A DNA stretch of 11,468 nucleotides from Russula earlei (Eukaryota; Basidiomycota; Agaricomycetes; Russulales; Russulaceae), in contig JAGFNK010001291.1 in assembly GCA_025769875.1 (NCBI GenBank), positions 1 through 11,468 of the forward strand. The letters run 5' to 3'. Shown piece by piece: positions 7,781 through 11,468 of the stretch; the first letter of the stretch is position 1, and every line of letters starts with the position of its first letter. Position numbers and translations under genes: made by a program. The notes beneath the pieces were generated by a model that was not told the DNA's origin, searched no databases, and saw only the letters and a list, made by a program, of their open reading frames with translations.

Positions 7781-8233
7781 AAGCTCAAGTGGGAGGAACT
7801 CAAACACACATATGGCAGCATCAGATCAATGTCAAATGTTCTACACATGGGCATCCCTTACATGCACATTCCTAGATGTTAAATGACACACATCAGACGT
7901 TCCCATGATTGCAACAAACGATGCATGGATCACTCTCCAATATAACCATTTATTCATATTGAATCTTCATTTCACCTCTATTCTTATCTAAACATTACCC
8001 AACGCTTACTCAGCTGTCACGTCGACAAATTCTAGCCTCCAGCACTCTGATGAACCTTTCCCCACATGATCCAGGTACAGATCAGTAATGAAGATGGTTG
8101 TTGGGCTGGCCTCTCCACCTCACAAAATATAGTCATTCTGGTAAAGACACACAATGCTACATCCAAGATACAATGCTGCTATTGCAATAAACTTGGGCAC
8201 ACAGTCTGGACTACCAGAAGGAGAAGGCAATGA
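7780..8233 (+). pseudogene. Ty1/copia Gag relic with degenerate zinc knuckle
   Basis: Plus-strand pieces in different frames follow the order of a copia Gag (UBN2 type): KWEELKHTYGSIRSMSNV (about 7786-7840), NDAWITLQY (about 7915-7945), LPNAYSAVTST (about 7995-8028), IQVQISNEDGCWAG (about 8071-8112), then QCCYCNKLGHTVWTTRRRR (8173-8229). The last is a CX2CX4HX4C zinc knuckle in which the final Cys reads Thr. Such Gag proteins form the particle shell and bind RNA. Stops and frameshifts separate the pieces. The orientation is opposite to the copia RT/RNase H remnant to the left, and CpG is less depleted, so a separate insertion is more likely than one element. Confidence 0.6.
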
Positions 8234-8377
8234 ATACAAAAGTGACAGGCATGGACAGGAACATCAGTGTGCACATAGTTGGCACTACTGCTACTATCAC
8301 TGAGGTGTCAAATGTCTGATGAATATGAATTCTGGATTTCCCTTTACGCAGTGGCTAGATCTTGATCGACTACAGAG
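8234..8377. other. Spacer between Gag relic and gypsy LTR
   Basis: No feature is clearly visible. The stretch may contain more decayed copia coding DNA after the zinc knuckle. The last five bases, cagag (8373-8377), are the predicted target-site copy for the gypsy insertion if the LTR starts at 8378. Confidence 0.3.
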
Positions 8378-8609
8378 TGTTAAGGCTCCAAGGTGCCTTA
8401 AATAAGATCAATGGTCACGTCTATAAACGCGTCCTACCAATGCAGATATGCTTGAGTCAAGCAAGCAATACTCGTGGAGGGGAAGGAGTGTTAGATCCTT
8501 CTAGAGTATGACAACAAGATGAGAGGGGCTCTGCAGACGGGGTAGGAGTCAACTGTTTTGGGATTGGCAAACTAAGTCGAGCTTAGGGCTCAACTGTTAC
8601 GACTGGGGG

Positions 8610-8618
8610 CTTTATATA
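8610..8618 (-). promoter_or_regulatory. TATA box of the gypsy LTR
   Basis: The minus strand reads TATATAAAG followed by CCCCCAGTCG. Its place inside the LTR, between the hairpin-rich U3 and the presumed R region, fits the core promoter of the element. Confidence 0.6.
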
Positions 8619-8638
8619 GCCTTACAGGGATAAGGTTT

Positions 8639-8813
8639 GTACTACTGTAGTACTAGTCGGTGCTATAGAAGCAAAACATGGCTCATAGAAGCGAGGTTGC
8701 TTCTATGTAAGCAATCTCGGTGCTGGAAGCATTAAGTGCTTCCCCAATCAAGGAATCGACATACGTGGCGGTACAGGAACATCTGGGACAGAAGCAATGC
8801 TACTCATTGCTTC
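8639..8813. repeat. Inverted-repeat cluster in U3 of the gypsy LTR
   Basis: Perfect short palindromes follow one another: GTACTAC-T-GTAGTAC (8639-8653), CATAGAAGC / GCTTCTATG (8684-8707), GGAAGCA / TGCTTCC (8725-8743) and GAAGCAATG / CATTGCTTC (8791-8813). GAAGC or GCTTC recurs in most of them. Another imperfect pairing joins CGAGGTTGCTT with AAGCAATCTCG (8692-8719). They lie upstream of the TATA box and could be protein-binding sites or RNA or DNA hairpins. Confidence 0.75.
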
Positions 8814-8924
8814 TTCAGTACATCCTCTGAAAGATACGATCAATGCGCTCCGAATGTGATATCAAGGAACATAAACCGATCAAGATCTGACGCACGCATA
8901 ATGCAAACGGTTGCAGTCCATAGT

Positions 8925-10687
8925 TCAGGTGTTCCGGCATCTTCCGGACCCCAAACCACTCGGTAACATTACCCCTCCTTCAGATTGGTGGTCCCACACA
9001 CCAACGATTCTAAAATCGAGTGGTGGGGTCAACGCCATCATCATCAAGGGGAGAGGTGATGTGGTGAAGGTGTATCGGCCTTCTTCTGCTGCCTCATAGG
9101 CAGCCAATGCTGAGGCCACTATCGCCTCTGACTCCTCAGCAGTGGCTGAAGGAGACATGATCTGTGGGAGTCTGTCAGAGTCCCTAGGTAACCTCCGGAC
9201 TGGAGGTGTGTCTGAGCGAAGAGGAGTCGTAGTGAAAGGTTCTTGAAAGGTCCTGGACCCTTCTCCTTTCGCTACCTGCAAAATGCGCGGGTTAGCAGTG
9301 TCCTCCCTCTCCTGGTCGGACTTCCTCTTCCTGCTCGGGGTGTGCCTGTTCCCATCCTGGTGGAAAGGGCATGATCTGATTGGTGTATAGGAACGATGAT
9401 AGGGAGGCACTAGGCAATGTGAGGCAGCGTCTGCTGCCAGTTGGTCGTGGCAATACTGGTGGGGCAGTGGACAGTACTTGTTAAAATGTCCTACCTCACC
9501 ACAATACTTGCATCGGTTCCTTTTCCTCCTCCCTTCTATCATGTTCAGCTGCTGAGGCTCCGGAATGAAGTCAGCCGTTGCAGTAGACGCTTCCCCACTG
9601 CTGCTATAGGAATGGTAATAGATAGAGCTCTGGGGGGAAGGGTTTGGTGATGCTTCCGATCCTGCTCCTCCTCGAAGGCGCATACTGGACATGGTTTGGA
9701 GGACGTTCATCTCCTCTTCCGAATACCCTTGCACCGTCGTAGGTGTGGGGCTGGCTGGTACTGGTTCTGGGTCAGAGGTAGCATACCCCTGAGCGATGTC
9801 TGCCAAAGGCAGCTGAGGGACGAAGACAGGTAGAGGGGGAGTGGGCTGCCCAGCCCGATAGTTGGTGAGGAGTTCTTCAGCCCAGACACCTGGAGGGGTT
9901 TCTCCCTGGCTACAGCCTGCTTCAATGAACTCCCAACAATGTGAGCGTACTTTGGCTGCCGCCATTCTCTCCTTGGCTTCAGCCCTGTCTCTCTCTACTC
10001 CTCGCTTCTCCGCTAGGTACTTGCTGAGCTTGTAGCGCAGCTGCTTCTCCTCTTCTTCAAGCACCTTATAGTTAGCTTCCAGCGTCTCTTGTAAGGTATA
10101 GAGATGGTCCAAGCGGTAGAGTTCTGCCTGCAGCCCCTAGTCACCTAGCAGGTAGAGGGTTGTCTCCAGCACCCTTCGAACTGCCTCTCTGTGTCGAAGC
10201 AGTCTAAGTCATGTTCGTCTTGGCCATAGTTATAGAGGTTATAGCAAGGGGTGGCCTGGAGGATCTCGCCATAGTCTGCATGGCCTTCTCCATTCTTCCC
10301 CCTCACCTCTCGGTTCTCCCAAGGGCAACGTCATAGGCCACATACCTGGCCGGTTTGTTGCCCCAAGTCATGCCCATCAGGGATGTCAATCCCTGTGTGG
10401 TGTCTGTCAGCGTCCCATCGTACCCAAGGCTCTCCAGGGTGGGCATCCTGGGCAAGAGTGCTGGTGGGGGACGTCACATCCCAATCCCCAGGCTGAACGT
10501 CGACTTGGTCAGCAGGGGGTCCAAATTCGAGAGGACGCATATCTGCTTCTCCTTCTCCAGTGTTATGTTCGTCCATTCCTTGGAAGAAGGCAAGAAGGGA
10601 AGCATCGGGAGTGGTGAGTTCAAGTGGCCCCTCTACACCAGAGAGGTCAGACTGGGGAACGATTTCATTAGTGGGAGTTTGGGACAT
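8925..10687 (-). pseudogene. Extra ORF downstream of pol: acidic N-part, coiled coil, CCHC zinc knuckle
   Basis: An ORF begins at ATG 10687, overlapping the chromodomain ORF end by 20 bases. Its first part (MSQTPTNEIVPQ..., stop at 10331) is acidic and contains PGEPWVRWD and DIPDGHDLG. Family-like coding continues in shifted frames (NKPARYVAYDVALG near 10340; YNLYNYGQDEHDLDCFDTER near 10200). After a TAG at 10137-10139 comes a 395-codon open frame: a charged coiled coil (about residues 1-55, LEEEEKQLRYKLSKYLAEKR), a proline-rich linker, a knuckle CKYCGEVGHFNKYC (C201, C204, H209, C214), a basic RKRKSD patch and an acidic alanine-rich tail. The stop lies 44 bases inside the LTR. The intact form would be near 590 codons. 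The knuckle suggests nucleic-acid binding of Gag type. I cannot name a family. Confidence 0.7.
8969..8983 (-). promoter_or_regulatory. Polypurine tract of the gypsy element
   Basis: The minus strand reads CTGAAGGAGGGGTAA immediately before the LTR start TGTTACC. The purine run GAAGGAGGGG is the expected primer for plus-strand synthesis. It lies inside the coding frame of the downstream ORF. Confidence 0.6.
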
Positions 10688-10976
10688 TTGTGAGCGACGA
10701 TATGGGGGATGAGGGAGTAGAGGGCATCTTTCGCTGGACTTTTATAACCCGTATGGCCGTGGGGTTCTTTCTGTGATATTTCTCTATTAGTCTAGATGCT
10801 TTGATGTTCTCTACTGGCTCCCAAGAGTCATGGGCTTCGGAGTACCCTTCCCACCGGACTTGATACTCCAGCTGTTTCCTCCTTCCAGTTCGTCTTGAAC
10901 CTAAAATCATTGCTACTTCATATTCCTCTTCTCCTTCCACCAATTCTGCTTCTGGATTGGTTGTAGTTGGCCCCAT
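10668..10976 (-). pseudogene. Gypsy Pol C-terminus: chromodomain
   Basis: The frame encodes a chromodomain at about residues 17-70: [13 protein letters not shown], then LEYQVRWEGYSEAHDSWEP and ENIKASRLIEKY. The aromatic residues expected in the methyl-lysine cage are present (Tyr 19, Trp 42, Tyr 45, with Trp 52 in the WEP motif). Chromodomains at the end of chromovirus integrases steer insertion to heterochromatin marked by H3K9 methylation. In this copy the chromodomain is one frame off from the integrase sequence upstream; the shift is near 10980, next to the ATG at 10976. It ends in a TAA that overlaps the start of the next ORF. Confidence 0.88.
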
Positions 10977-11468
10977 GCTCCTCGGTTTTCCTTGTAAGGT
11001 GTCAATAAGGAGGCATGAAACACGTTATGGATCTTCCAGCGGCTAGGGAGATCCAATCTGTATGTCACCGGACTAATCACCTCCGTGATTTCAAAGGGCC
11101 CATATCGTTTTGGGCGTAGTTTCCACTGTAGGATGTGTCGTTTTTAGGTTGGTGCTGTCGAGCCATAACCCTTTCTCCTTTCTGATAAGGTTGGAAACTA
11201 CTTCTTCTTTCGCTTCCACATTAGGGGAAGCGATCTTCATCGCTTCTTGTGCCTGTGATCTCGCTTCCTGGATCCGGACTTTCCAATTGTCCTATTCTTG
11301 GTATCTTGCTTTCCCGATTTGGGCTGGTGTGCTTTGGGCGTAAAAACCCATCCATAAGAAGAAAGGGGATTGTCTGGTTGTCTCTGAAACGTTAGAATTC
11401 ATCGTGTATTGCACCAGAGGCAGCCAATCCACCCAATCGTCTTGTTGGTAGTTGCAAAAGATTCTTAG
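10977..11468 (-). pseudogene. Gypsy integrase C-terminal part, broken, runs off the window
   Basis: From the right edge the minus strand reads LRIFCNYQQDDWVDWLPLVQ and then YTMNSNVSETTRQSPFFLWMG. This is the conserved gypsy integrase segment in which the host-like pattern N-x-S-x-x-x-T-x-x-S-P-F occurs. An in-frame TAG is at 11292-11294. Further on are [58 protein letters not shown] and [19 protein letters not shown], each in alternating frames, so at least three frameshifts are needed. FHxSLLxPY is typical of the GPY/F module before the chromodomain. The catalytic core lies outside the window. The function would be joining element DNA to the host genome; this copy is dead. Confidence 0.88.

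Larger units (their letters stand above)
8378..8968 (-). repeat. 3' LTR of the Ty3/gypsy chromovirus
   Basis: On the minus strand the LTR begins TGTTACCGAG directly after a purine-rich tract and ends CCTTAACA, so the ends are TGTTA...TAACA (591 bases). A TATA box (TATATAAAG, 8610-8618) lies about 350 bases in. A second possible end at 8489 (GATCTAACA) would give 480 bases. I prefer 8378 because U5-like sequence seems to continue and the terminal match is as good. The U3 part (8639-8813) is packed with short inverted repeats built on GAAGC/GCTTC. The final codons of the upstream ORF run into the LTR. Confidence 0.75.

Noticed and set aside
9207..9720. RLRGG sequence in the extra gypsy ORF, like the ubiquitin C-terminus
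   Set aside because: No ubiquitin fold precedes it; it lies in a low-complexity linker (residues 145-149), so a processing site is only a coincidence on present evidence.

Overview
The window looks like transposon-dense DNA from a filamentous fungus, most likely an agaricomycete basidiomycete. The evidence is short GT-AG introns of 52-61 bases, a hAT-type (DUF659) transposase gene, a Ty1/copia element, a Ty3/gypsy chromovirus with a chromodomain, and no bacterial-style gene packing. The species cannot be named from the sequence. I see no intact host gene; every coding stretch I recognise belongs to a mobile element and is broken.

Layout from left to right. (1) Bases 1-321 are unassigned and may be the internal part of a retroelement that continues off the left edge. 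(2) Bases 322-764 are a probable gypsy-type LTR on the minus strand, with a tandem array of TGANGTCA-ended repeats. (3) Bases 867-3818 are a minus-strand hAT-like transposase pseudogene. Six exons and five short introns can be rebuilt, with a premature stop, two frameshifts and a 105-base internal tandem duplication. (4) Bases 3819-4393 are CpG-rich non-coding DNA with palindromes. (5) Bases ~4394-6940 are a 5'-truncated minus-strand Ty1/copia element (INT-RT linker, reverse transcriptase, RNase H, polypurine tract, 3' LTR). It is almost completely stripped of CpG. (6) Bases 6941-7780 contain small hairpin repeats and no recognised gene. (7) Bases ~7780-8233 are a relic of a copia Gag with a degenerate zinc knuckle, in the opposite (plus) orientation. 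(8) Bases 8378-11468 are the 3' half of a minus-strand Ty3/gypsy chromovirus: integrase C-terminus, chromodomain, then a further ORF with a coiled coil and a CCHC zinc knuckle downstream of pol, then the polypurine tract and 3' LTR.

The parts do not form one pathway; they are independent insertions of different ages. Two things stand out. The first is the near-total loss of CpG in the copia copy, with its RT and RNase H catalytic aspartates apparently changed to asparagine by CpG-to-CpA transitions. The second is the unusual gene order of the gypsy element, where a zinc-knuckle ORF follows the chromodomain instead of preceding pol.
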